DNA of 64,000 nt, from contig NC_091971.1 of assembly GCF_036711975.1 (NCBI RefSeq), positions 8,439,501 to 8,503,500 on the forward strand, read 5' to 3'. This DNA is from Onthophagus taurus (taxonomy: Eukaryota > Arthropoda > Insecta > Coleoptera > Scarabaeidae). The notes beneath the pieces are model-generated. The model searched no databases. It worked only from the letters and a program-made list of their open reading frames with translations, and was not told the DNA's origin. Below, piece after piece: positions 23,400-34,600 of the stretch. Position 1 is the first letter of the stretch, and every line of letters begins with the position of its first letter. The translations under genes and the position numbers were made by a program.

Positions 23400-24029
23400 A
23401 TTAGAGCTTGTCTGCTAAGTATAGTAGTATATTACAGTACAAGTGAGGAAACTAAGATTTTTCACTCCCGCGTCTGTCGGATTTCCACACGAGCCGAAGG
23501 CGAGATCAATCAGAAGGCGAATGTTCGAAAGTAACGGCATTGGAGGAACGAGAAGATTCTAGAGCTTCAAAAATATTATTCTATGCCTCGGTGTAATAAA
23601 GACACAGATATATTACAATGACGGAAAATTCATGCTTCTGAATTTTCTATTTTAAGTTTAATGGCACGAGATCTCTGAAGCATACCGGCTACTTCAGTCC
23701 CGGCGGAAAGATTATTCTCACGTGCTGCATTAACTATAAGAAAAAATCGAAATCGCCTTAATAATAAATCTGTACAATGTTTGTTATGCCTAAACGATTG
23801 GGTGAAAAAGAAAATCATTTGCGACCGACAGGGCTGAGGGCTGTAATTCTCTCTTCCAACTCTTACATTATAGCAAGTATTTAAGTATTCGTTATTGCAC
23901 TGAAACAATAAGATTATGCATGACGAGATTTCGATACTTTTATGAGCCTCAATAGTGGAGGTTGCGAGACGAGACTTAATACAAGACTTATTAGTTCATC
24001 GGCGAGACGAGACAAGACTTTAACCACTA
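23400..24029 (-). mobile_element. Insertion absent from the other two units, possibly a decayed hAT-type element
   Basis: This about 0.6-kb stretch interrupts the homology between unit 2 and units 1 and 3. Its right end reads, on the minus strand, TAGTGGTTAAAGTCTTGTC immediately abutting the unit edge; hAT elements often start CAGTGGTT. A minus-strand frame (23908-23630) is open but was not recognised with certainty. No matching left end was found. Confidence 0.3.
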
Positions 24030-24385
24030 CCCTAAAATAATACAATTAAGGCCGTTTTACTTGACACACTTGGGTGGATTGCATTCAGTGGCAATTTTAA
24101 TGTAACCGAAGATTTATTAATAAACTGGAATCCTTGTAAAGCCAACCCGAAGATTAATTACTATAAATAATTGCGCTATAAATCAATATATTTCACGGAA
24201 ATTCGAATATTTTTTACAACTTTGAGGGCAATATTATTTTTCAACCCCAAATTACCTCCTATCAAATCCGTTTATCAGTCATGAAGATACTGTAGCATAT
24301 ATCACATAATTTCAGATTTAGTTATTACAAATAAAGGTTGTGGTACTCAAAGGTTTAGTGATACTCGTTAACCTTGAAATTTTGG

Positions 24386-24393
24386 TATAAAAA
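24386..24393 (+). promoter_or_regulatory. TATA box of protease homologue 2
   Basis: TATAAAAA, where copies 1 and 3 have TTTAAAAG. This is a closer match to the TATA consensus at an otherwise conserved position, with GCATTCGG downstream. Confidence 0.55.
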
Positions 24394-24440
24394 GTTTCGC
24401 ATTCGGACTTTATTCTTCATATTCATAATAATTTTCAGTA

Positions 24441-25473
24441 ATGAAGAAGTTCTTGGTGTTCTTTTTAATCGGAGCTGTTTCAGCTAGACTTATCGACGAT
24501 AGTAAGTTTTATAATTTAATATTTTGCGTATATAATTTTCTAATTTACTCACAATTTTATTTGATTAAACAGAATGTGAAGAATATAGTGAGCGGTATAA
24601 ACAGGTCAAGAATGGGGGATCATTCAGTGAATTTTCTCACATTGGTATATTAGGTTTCAACGTCGGTGGTAATTACATGGATTATAATTGTCCGGTAGTT
24701 TTAATAAGTGAATCTTACGCACTGGCTGGAGCTTTCTGTTTTAATAATCGAAAGTTAGTTTTTTTTCGCGTAAAGCGTATTCTATTTACCGTTTATATAC
24801 CTTTTTAGAGGCGGTGGACAGATATTATTCGGAACATCAAGTACGTCCGAGTTAGATGATGATAATAAATTGGTACATATAGTCAAAACTTATTATCATC
24901 CCTTATACGACGAATCAGATCTTTCTAAACGATATGCTCTAGTTCTTATCGAATTTTCACCAGCAATATCAGTAGATGATAACGTAAAACCCGCTTGTAT
25001 ATATAGTAAAACGGTTAGAGATGAACAACCTTTAATTGATACGGTTTGGAGACCAACAAAGTATGAGGAAATAAAACACACTGCTTCTACAAAAACTGTC
25101 AAACATTACTACAACGAACTCTTAAAATTGAATTCTGAAGTTGTACCTGTGAATGTGTGCAAAAATAAGTTTAGCCCTAAACATATAAGGATTGACGACT
25201 CTAATTTGTGTATTAAACGGGACTATCAGGGCTTGTTTACATCCCACGTAAGAAAGAAATAATTAATAAGCTTCAGTGTTCTTTTCTTTTACCTAATTAT
25301 TGTTGTTTTAGCCTGATTTCGCTGGAGTCTCTCACCTTTATGAAAACAACAAGATTAAAGTCGTTGCTATTGACGATTTCGGGCCGTTAGAAATAGATAG
25401 TAGTATTCCTGATGTATCCACAAGACTTTCTGATTATCTCGATTGGATTGAAAGCACCGTTTGGCCCAACTAA
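24441..25473 (+). CDS. Catalytically dead trypsin-fold protein (serine protease homologue) 2
   Basis: Four exons: 24441-24501, 24573-24753, 24809-25247, 25312-25473, total 843 bases (280 residues). Same architecture as copy 1: signal peptide MKKFLVFFLIGAVSA, YNCPVVLISESYALAGAFCF (catalytic His replaced by Phe), ALVLIEFSPAISVDDNVKPAC, CIKRDYQGLFTSH joined to PDFAGVSHLYENNK, and the C-terminal helix STRLSDYLDWIESTVW. It has a 4-residue insertion near the start (NGGSFSEFSH). All introns keep phase, so the copy appears intact. The strongest TATA box of the three lies upstream. Confidence 0.8.
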
Positions 25474-25804
25474 AATGAGGAACGATTATTTTTATTACTA
25501 TCAAAATAAACATTTCAACATTATTTTTATATGCAACTTTATTTTTAGCCTTGAAAATCCTTTTTGTAACTGATTAATTCTGCAGCTAAATCAAGTCATT
25601 ATGCATTAAAGAAATATTGAGTGGCAGATCACTCCATCACTATTTCTTCTGTAAAGAGTGCCTTATGTTCTAATAGTTCTAGATAAAACATAGTTTTATT
25701 AATCATCCATACCTCGTCGGTTTGACGATTAGATAATAATCGAGATGACTATGAATATATAAATGCCGATGTTTTCGTAATTTTATTTATCAGTAACTGT
25801 TAAG

Positions 25805-26110
25805 AGTTAATTTTACCACAAATGAGAATAAATGCTACTTATAACATGCAAGAAAAAATTTTAGTTTTGCAATTAAAAGTAGTGGGGACTTCCGAATTGA
25901 AGTAATTTTAATTCATTTCGTTTAATTAAAATTGTTAAATTGATTTATTTCTAACGAACATAAAATCGACAAATACAATGGTCGGTGAGCTTTATGAAAA
26001 AGATGGCACGAAATACGTTAAATTGATATCAAATGATATTAAATTAAGTGTTGAATCTTTTGAATGTTGAATCTTGGAAATTCACGCTGATACTATAATA
26101 AGTAATTTTT
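25805..26110 (+). pseudogene. Fossil exons of takeout-like gene 6 (copy 2)
   Basis: Copies of exon 4 (25805-25905, with frame-shifting deletions) and exon 5 (about 25955-26102, with an internal short duplication of GTTGAATCTT), retaining the intron between. The signal-peptide exons and the last exon are absent. Confidence 0.8.
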
Positions 26111-26197
26111 CTTCATTATTTCTATTTGTTTTTTTTTAATCAAATTTAAAATTATTTTTTCATAAATTGTTTTAGCGTAATATAATTGGAGTACATT

Positions 26198-27938
26198 CCC
26201 TAAAATAATACAATTAAGGCCGTTTCACTTGACACACTTGGGCGGATTGCAATCAGTGGCAATTTCAATGTAACCGAAGATTTATTAATAAATTGGAATC
26301 CTTGTAAAGCCAATCCGAAGATTAATTACCATAAATAATTGTGCTATAAATCAATAAATTTCGCTGAAATTCGAATATTTTTTTACAAATTTGAGGGCAA
26401 TATTATATTTCATCCCCAAATTACCTCCTAGCAAATCTCCCTATCAGTCATGAAGATACTGCATCTTATATCACTCTTTATTTCGTGTACCATATATCAA
26501 AAAATTTTATATTTAATTATTACAAATAAAGGTTGTAGTACTCGAAGGTTTAGTGATACTCGTTAACCTTGAAATTTTGGTTTAAAAGGTTTCGCATTCA
26601 GATTTTATTCTTCATATTCATAATAATTTTCAGCAATGAAGAAGTTCTTGGTGTTCATTTTAATCGGAGCTGTTTCAGCTAGAATTAGCGACCAAAGTAA
26701 GTTTTATAATTTAATATTTTGCGTACTACGCCACGAAATAAATTCGTTTAAAATTAATATAATTTTGTATTTTACTCATAATTTTATTTGATTAAACAGA
26801 ATGTGAAGAATATAGTGAGCGGTATAAGCACGTCCAAAATTGGGCGGAATTTTCTCACATCGGTGCATTAGGTTCCCACACCGGTGGTGGCATTGATTAT
26901 AATTGTCCGGTAGTTTTAATAAGTGAATCTTACGCACTGGCTGGAGCTGCCTGTTTTAATAATCGAAAGTTAGTTTTTTTTGCGTAAAACGTATTCTATT
27001 TACCGTTTATATATTTTTTTAGACACGTTGGACATATATTGTTCGGAACATCAAGTACGTCTGAGTTAGATCATGATAATAATACATGGGTACAAATAGT
27101 CCAAACTTATAATAAATATCCTCTAGTTCTTATCAAATTTTCACCAGCATTAACAGTAGATGATAAATTAAAACCCGCTTGTATATATACTAAAACGCTT
27201 AGATATGGACAAGATTTAATTGATACGATTTGGATAAAGAATGAGAAAAAAGACACTGGTTATACAAGAACTGTCAGACGTTACTACAACGAACTCTTAA
27301 AATTGAATTCTAAAGTTGTACCTGTAAAAGTGTGCAAAAATAAGTTTAGCTTTAATTATAGAATAAGGATTGACGACTCTAGTTTGTGTATTAAACGGAA
27401 CTATCAGGGCTTGTTTACATCCCACGTAAGAAAGAAATAATTAATAAGGTTTAGTGTTCTTTTCTTTTTCCTAATTATTGTTGTTTTAGCCTGATTTCGC
27501 TGGAGTCTCTCACCTTTATGAAAACAACAAGATTAAAGTCGTTGCTATTGACGATTTCGGACCGTTAGAAATAGATAGTAGTGTTCCTGATGTATCCACA
27601 AGACTTTCTGATTATATCGGTTGGATTGAATACACCGTTTGGGGTTGAACTTTATATTTAGCATTGAAAATTCTTTTTGTAACTGATTAATTCTGCAACT
27701 AAAACAAGTCATTATAAAGTACAGAAATTTTAAGTGGCAGATCACTCCATCATTATTTTTTCTGTAAAGAGTACCTTATGTTCTAATTCTAGATAAAACA
27801 TGGTTTTAATTTAATGGAGCAACAATATTTTTAGTGGAGTGATTCATACCTCATCGGGCTTCATGATTAGATAGTAATCGAGATGAAAATATATAAATGC
27901 CGATGTTTTCGTAATTTTATTTATCAGTACTTTATATG
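26198..27938 (+). repeat. Tandem segmental duplication, unit 3
   Basis: Third copy of the unit, carrying protease homologue 3. The right edge is near 27938, where similarity to the other copies (TTATTTATCAGTA) stops. Confidence 0.75.
26636..27648 (+). CDS. Catalytically dead trypsin-fold protein (serine protease homologue) 3
   Basis: Four exons: 26636-26696, 26800-26968, 27023-27425, 27490-27648, total 792 bases (263 residues). Same order of motifs as the other copies, but the catalytic His position is Ala (LAGAACF). A deletion of about 12 residues removes the loop after IVQTYNKYP, and the last residues differ (IEYTVWG). No GDSGG motif. Open in every exon, so probably expressed. Divergence between copies is concentrated in the loop around residues 100-120. 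Confidence 0.8.
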
Positions 27939-29953
27939 ACAACAACAACTGTTTTTAGTTCGACTTGGAATTTTATTGATATAACCAAAAGTTTAAACTA
28001 AACGATTTTTAGTTCATTTTAGGTAAGTTAAACTTCCTTACTCTTTTAGTTGCCTCACATATTAAAACGTAAATTTGGTTCAATTCTTCTATATTCCCTC
28101 TGTTAATTAAAACGTCCCATAAAACACAACGTTCTCAAGTTACTATCAATTGAATGATTGTTTTTCATGCTATTTATAAAATGATATGTAATCCATAGTT
28201 TTATGTAATAAAAATGTACCGTATTGCTTAACATTATTGTGAAACATAATTTTTTTTTAATGGTGGAGAATTTTGGTCAACTTTATACTTATTATCTCGG
28301 ATTTTGTGTAATCTGTAAGAAGTAAGTAACTTATCAATAAAATTATTGCAAATTTCATAATTTCAAATCGATTTCTTACTTAAAAAAAACCGGTGAGATC
28401 ATTGTCAAAAATCCTCAAAAATATATAATATTTATATAATATTTCCTCTGCGTCGATTAATAAGCTTCTGTATGAAGCGTTTCTGTAGGACTTGTATCAG
28501 TATCCTTGAAAGAGCTACAACCAATACAGTTCTATTTCTATTTCTATCTCAACAGTTCTATTTTAAAGATCTGGGATTTTACCTTTTACACCAAAATTCT
28601 TTCATATATCATATTCTTCCACTCAAGCAACTCCCACAATACCTTCCGTTAAGTTATCAGCTACAAGATTTACTACCATGTCATTACCACTATTTTTTAA
28701 TATTAAAGATTCTATTCCACTTCTACGTTTGACAGTCGGTTTCATGCATCTAGCATCAAATTCTTAACTAGCATGACGATGAACATATGTTTTTTCATTG
28801 GATATTATTTGAACAGTACTACATAGGTTCAGTTCTTAGCTGTTCAGTGTTGATACTTGTTTGCCTAAGCTAACAGAGTTTTGGTTTGGAGCTTTTAAAT
28901 TATGCAAATCAAAATACCGCATGTTTCGACCTTGCTCCCCACTTTTACCATCATTTTCTTCGTTGTCATCAATTCCTGGATTTTTCACGAGATACCAATA
29001 TTTAGAATCATCAACCTAGTCTAAAACAAATGGACATATGATATATATATAAAATATTTATTTCAAATTACCTTCTTTACACATATATAGAATCACTGAA
29101 CCTAAGTACTGTTCATCGATGAATGGCACATTATGTAACAACTTATACAGTACACAGCGTATAGCTTTTATCTTTTCTTCCTGGGCACTTCAATTGTCCA
29201 ACTTTGGAAATTTCGGTTCACGTAAGGGTTAAGACACTACAGAAAAAACACAAAAGAGATTCAATTATTACTTCCTGATTTCGTTAAATATTGATACCAG
29301 ATAGAACATAGAATAAGGAAAGTTTCCAAAAAAATTAGGCTTTTGTGCTCCTTGTTATGCCTTCTTATCATTTGACACTTCAGATTCTGGTTTTTAAGGA
29401 CCAGAAATAAAGCGAAACTTTTTTTCTGCCTGGCTACCTTCTTACTCATTTATTATTCTTTTACTTCCGGCCTCTTTCATATTTGATAATAGTAAAATAA
29501 GAGATTTCTATTTAATATATGAGCAAAAAATTTTCAATAAAAGATGAAGTTAAGAAAACAACCCTAATGAACAAAAACATTATAAAACCATTTTAAAACA
29601 GAAAGAAAAATATAAAACTTGCAAGACGAGAACAAAAGCAGTTTAAAGTTTTTTTTTTGTTCGTTCATTGGATGTCTTGTAGAAGTTTTTAGTCTATTAA
29701 GTCTACATTCTATATACCAAAAAATGGAGTAAGTTTTGCACTTAATTACGTAATGTAGATGTGAGTAATTGAATGACTAATTATTGATAACTTTTTAGAT
29801 TTGATTTAAATGAAATTAGTATATTTCTATTAATTTTCTTCCAATTTTTAAATGCACGAAATCTTTCTTGGTTGATCATGCCTATTTTGAGAAATGACTC
29901 ACAAAACATAGTACGTCAAACAAATTTATGTAGATATAAAAATGAATGTACTA

Positions 29954-29982
29954 AAAGTTTCTGTAACATTTACAGAAACTTT
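29954..29982. repeat. Perfect 13-bp hairpin
   Basis: AAAGTTTCTGTAA and its exact reverse complement separated by 3 bases (CAT). No T-run follows in either direction that would suggest a defined function. Confidence 0.7.
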
Positions 29983-30186
29983 AAATCAGATCTTATTTAA
30001 TGGTAACTAAGTATTGCCGTTTATTATTATTAATATTTTTTATTGTTAACTTGTGGTTAGAATTGAAAATATATTATTAATAAAATAAGTATATACCCTA
30101 TATAATGTAAAACTATTTGGCCAGGTTCATAACAACATTTTTGAGTTTGTGTCATGGTGACAAATGAAAAAAGTACTACTAAAAAA

Positions 30187-30298
30187 AATATCAGTCAGAA
30201 CATGACTAATATAATAGACATAATAGATAAGCATTAGAAATATTAATAATTATAATTAAACGATTCTGATTAATTATGAGTCATGTTCTGACTGATAT
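30187..30298. repeat. Perfect 20-bp inverted repeat around a 72-bp spacer
   Basis: ATATCAGTCAGAACATGACT at 30187-30206 and its exact reverse complement at 30279-30298. The size and AT-rich spacer suggest a miniature inverted-repeat element or its remnant. Confidence 0.75.
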
Positions 30299-31125
30299 AT
30301 TTGTTTGTAGTATTTATACTTAAAGAAATTTGTTAAATTACAGAAATCTGCAACTCTAAGTGTTAGTTCTAAAAATTAACACTGCTATCGTTGCAAAGGA
30401 GAAAATCTAGATCAAGTGTTAAATATCTTTAATTTTATAAAATATTAGGAAATAATAGAGTATATACAACCTTAAAACGATTTTAACCAAAATTTAGGTT
30501 GAACCCAATTCCCCACCTTAACAAAATAAATATTAACATATACACATGTCAGTTAGGTTGCCTATAGTATATAAGCTGACAAACCCTATACAGAGAATCA
30601 GAATGCGTTAAAACTCCCTAAAGCATCGATTGTACTCCCATTTTTAAAACCCTAAAATACTGATTAATTCTTGTTTTAGATCCCAAACACAATATATCTT
30701 TGGATTATTAATACAAATTTTGAGATTTCCGCCCATACACAACGATCATCACGTCTACAACCTTTCAAGGTAAGAAATTCTATAAACATAACGTGTTTTT
30801 TTTTTTAATATAAAAATAACCCATCGATCTCAACATTTTTCTTTCGAACCGCACGTTTCAATCGTTCATACTGAAATGATGTTTAAAAAAAACCGGGTTC
30901 AAAGAGATAATGAAGTTGCTCGACCAGTTTTTAGATCTAATATAGCTATGACCTCTAAAGTTTTTTTTCTTTTTCATTTAATTTAATGTTTAAACCGGGA
31001 AATACCGGAGCCACGTCATTAGGTTTTTATAAACTGTGGTTAAAATAAGTATAGTAAATTCTCTATACTGTGGACTAACACGGGGTACATTATAGCCAAA
31101 AAAAAGACTGAAGATGTACGACTAA

Positions 31126-31215
31126 ACCCGAAACTTTCTAGTTCTAGATTTAGTGTTGGTTCTAGTTTAATGAAAAATATAGAACTATCTAACGCTGAAT
31201 AACAACTAAAACTAG
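31126..31215. repeat. Dispersed repeat copy 1
   Basis: Shares the ordered blocks CTTTCTAGTTCTAG, TAGTTCTAG/GGTTCTAG, AATATA, CAATCTAAC/CTATCTAAC and AATAACAACTAA with 52070-52156, inside the serpin exon array. Confidence 0.6.
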
Positions 31216-31667
31216 AAACATTGAAACAAAAGAAAGTATATTTTGAAACAAAACATACTTTTTTGTTTTTTGTTACGTCATTTCTATTAAAAAAAAATTA
31301 TTACCTCTGATTTATTGTGGTTCTTGTTATTGTATTTTTGACGACTCTGGAAAATCCATAGAATAATATCGATTTTAGAAGACGCAACATACAATAAACA
31401 ACAAGATAACGTAAAGTTGTTGGCGTTTCGACGAATTTGATGATAAACTGAAACTAAATACATGATGTTGGGTTTTCAAACGAAAAAATGTATTAAAAAA
31501 CAACAAAGTCCCCGTTTTTATTCGTTTCGTATTTTAAATATTCGATTCTTGATAACCTTCGAACCAGTATTCATTTTAATTTTTCTCGTCGTGGACGGTT
31601 CTCGGCAATTATCGTCAGTAGTTCTTTCGTGCGCGTCCCGGTCAGTGCTAAAGCAACAACGTCAATC

Positions 31668-34600
31668 ATGAAGAGTAAGTTAATTTAAATTTGCTTTATT
31701 AATTCAATTCATTGCAATAAATAACTTGATTATTGTTACGTAAACAATTTTTTGATTCAATAACATCACAAAAAAATTTTTTTTTTTTGGTAATCTTGTG
31801 TCTTCTTTTTTGTTGTTAAAATTAATAATGTATAAAGCAATAAACATCAAGGTTAACGCCATAAATGTTCTTAAAAACCAGTCGAGAATGAACAAGTTCT
31901 AGATTTAACATCAAGGTGATGTTTTTAAGATGATCTTTTTCGTGTTTTTTAATCTCCAACTTTAATCTTAAGTGGAATTTAAAGTTGATTTAATATTTTC
32001 TTGTTAATCTTCCTTTTTTGTTGTGAAACATGATAGTGTAACTAAAGATAACTTTAGTATATAAGGTACTCAAAAGTTATTGAACATTTCGATTTTATAA
32101 ACATGTTTATTATTGTTTTTAAATTATCTTATGGTCGTTTTTTCAATAGGTACAATATAATTGCCGTGGAGTAATTGTATTGTATTGTTCTTTTTAAAAA
32201 CAATCAATCATAAAAAAGGATTTTATTCAAAACATCTTTAAAAGTTGGCCAAATATAAATGAATAGAACTATTCCCGTTTTAAATTTTACTGTGGCCTGA
32301 ATGTAAATTGTTTGTTTTGTTTGAACCCGTTACAAACGATTTTTACGTAAAACCGATGTCCTACATTTGTTTAACCTTAATTTTTACCTCAGTTTTATAT
32401 TTCTATTTATTTTTGCACGTTTTTGCAATAATACGTTGCAGTAATCATCTGTTTAACCTTTAACAACAACGAAATCGGTTAAAACATTCATAAAGGACAT
32501 TTTGTTGATAAACTTTCTTTTTTTAATGATGTGTTCTTTATTTAATATTTGATTAAGTCGTTGGATAACATTTATTATTAGTCAAATTTGATTTGTAATA
32601 TTAACATATAACAACATAAATTTGACAAATCTATCACCTTTTCGATTCCCTATTTAAAAATACTACGATATAGGTATTATGCGATACATAAATATTGAAT
32701 GTTATGAGTAAACTGATAAAATTAATGAAATCAAGGGCGATATGACTCATTTTATGAATTCTTTTAATATCTAGATATATATCTAGTAGTATAAATAGTT
32801 AAAATTGATTAAAAAATAATTTACATTTTTATTGATGATTTTTATCAATGTCTAATAAAAGTTTTTAAATTATTTTAGATTGTGTCATATCAATCAAAAT
32901 GATGATACCTAAAGTTATTTGTTTTTAATATTGTACAGTGTTATGACCTGTTATGTAACCTTTTATAAACCTAATAATTAAATAATCAATTGGATTATTG
33001 GAACTATGTCCTTGACCTTTGGGATAACAACCCGGGATGAGATTGGGATCTTTGTCCCAAAAATCTTTCGCGCTTCTCCAAAAACTCTAATCCATATCTT
33101 CTGCGAAGCAATTTTCTTTCAAACACCCTCAATGCGTTTTCATCTGCGGTATTCAACGTCCTTGTTTCCTTTGGCTTTCTTGAAAGCAATAATTAGGAAG
33201 TGGATATCTACGCTACACTCACAGCATCTCCCTAAGGTCTGCCTAACTCCGAAAATTTGGTCTATTATAGACTTATTGTTTCTGAAACCACACTAGTATT
33301 CCTCTAGTATTGTCTCCACCTACGTTTTTACTCTTTCGTTTATTATGTTTGATAATACTTTGTTTTCTATATTAAGGAGGATTATGCCTCTGTAATTATC
33401 ACATACAGATTTGTCTCCTTTTTCATGCAGAGGAACGATTTTTCCATCTTCCATTTCTTGGGAATCCTTTCTTCCTCCCAGCAGGTTGTTATCAGTTTAT
33501 GGAGTCTTATTTCTGTTGCCTGTAAGGCAATTTTTAGAAGAGCTAATTTTTTTGTATATCAGCAGTGTGCTATCTTCTTCTAGGAAGAACATCCCACATA
33601 CAGAATTTTTATAAAAGATATTTAGCTCGTGTACTTATTACCTTGCATGCTTACAGCAAGAGCTTGATAATAATAGCTCATCTACCCTTTGCGACATGCA
33701 GTTCCAAATATAATGTATTTAATACATATTTACTAAGAATACATGTAATACATGTACATATCACAGTATTTCCGAGTATTTCCGTTATTAATTGTTTTAA
33801 AATTGAGGTTAGTTTCAAAATTAATCTAACGGTTGTATCTTTTAATTTCTCTTTACCTCTTTATTTAGTTGTTTCATATCTGCCCACATATATTTTGTAG
33901 GCTATAGGGGTTCTTGATTCTTACATTCGAAGTACTTGATTTAAAACACGTCAAGTTATAGTCTCTTTGAAAGTAAAATACCCTAAAGAATAGATTTAGC
34001 TCGTATTTGTTCAAATATCTACTAGTGGCGCTTTTCAAAACGTAAAACTAGACACTTTGGCCAAAATCCCTATTTTAAGCCAAAACTAAAACTTCAGAGT
34101 TGCTCATTCTGACATCATCTAGAAATCTGTATGTTTAAAGTCATAAATAATAACAGAACAATAACAATGATTTCAACAAACGCTGACGCTTGTTAAGTGA
34201 ATTATTCTTTGTTCAAGGAGAACTTTAATTTGTCTTCTTTTACTCAGTATATGGAAAAACCCCATACTCTCAATTTACACATTCATTACCATTTTTTATC
34301 TTCCGTGCGTTCATGAATGATCGATGGTCTTATAACAAAACATAATTCCACGCAAAAAATGCAATAATTCTTATGGACATTACACAAGATAAACCAGATA
34401 GCTAATATAATAATGGAAATTCCAACCACATGTTTGTGGTTTTACATTTACTACGACTTCTCTAATTAATTTCTTAAAATTTTTATATACGTTTTAATGA
34501 TTCAATCGAATTTTATGCGATTCCATGTGACAACTAATCGCTTCACAATCATAAAACGTGTATGTAAAACAATTCAAGATAAACCACAAATGATTTAATT

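Larger units (their letters stand above)
24030..25800 (+). repeat. Tandem segmental duplication, unit 2
   Basis: Second copy of the unit described for 20946-22740, carrying protease homologue 2. Intronic and flanking sequence are conserved; several small deletions are visible. Confidence 0.8.
27939..31659. other. 3.7-kb intergenic region between the protease homologues and the serpin
   Basis: No gene recognised. On the minus strand around 28840-29200 there are short coding-like stretches broken by stops (for example KYWYLVKNPGIDDNEEND), perhaps an old transposon. Hairpins at 29954-29982 and 30187-30298 and a dispersed repeat at 31126-31215 are listed separately. Confidence 0.4.
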
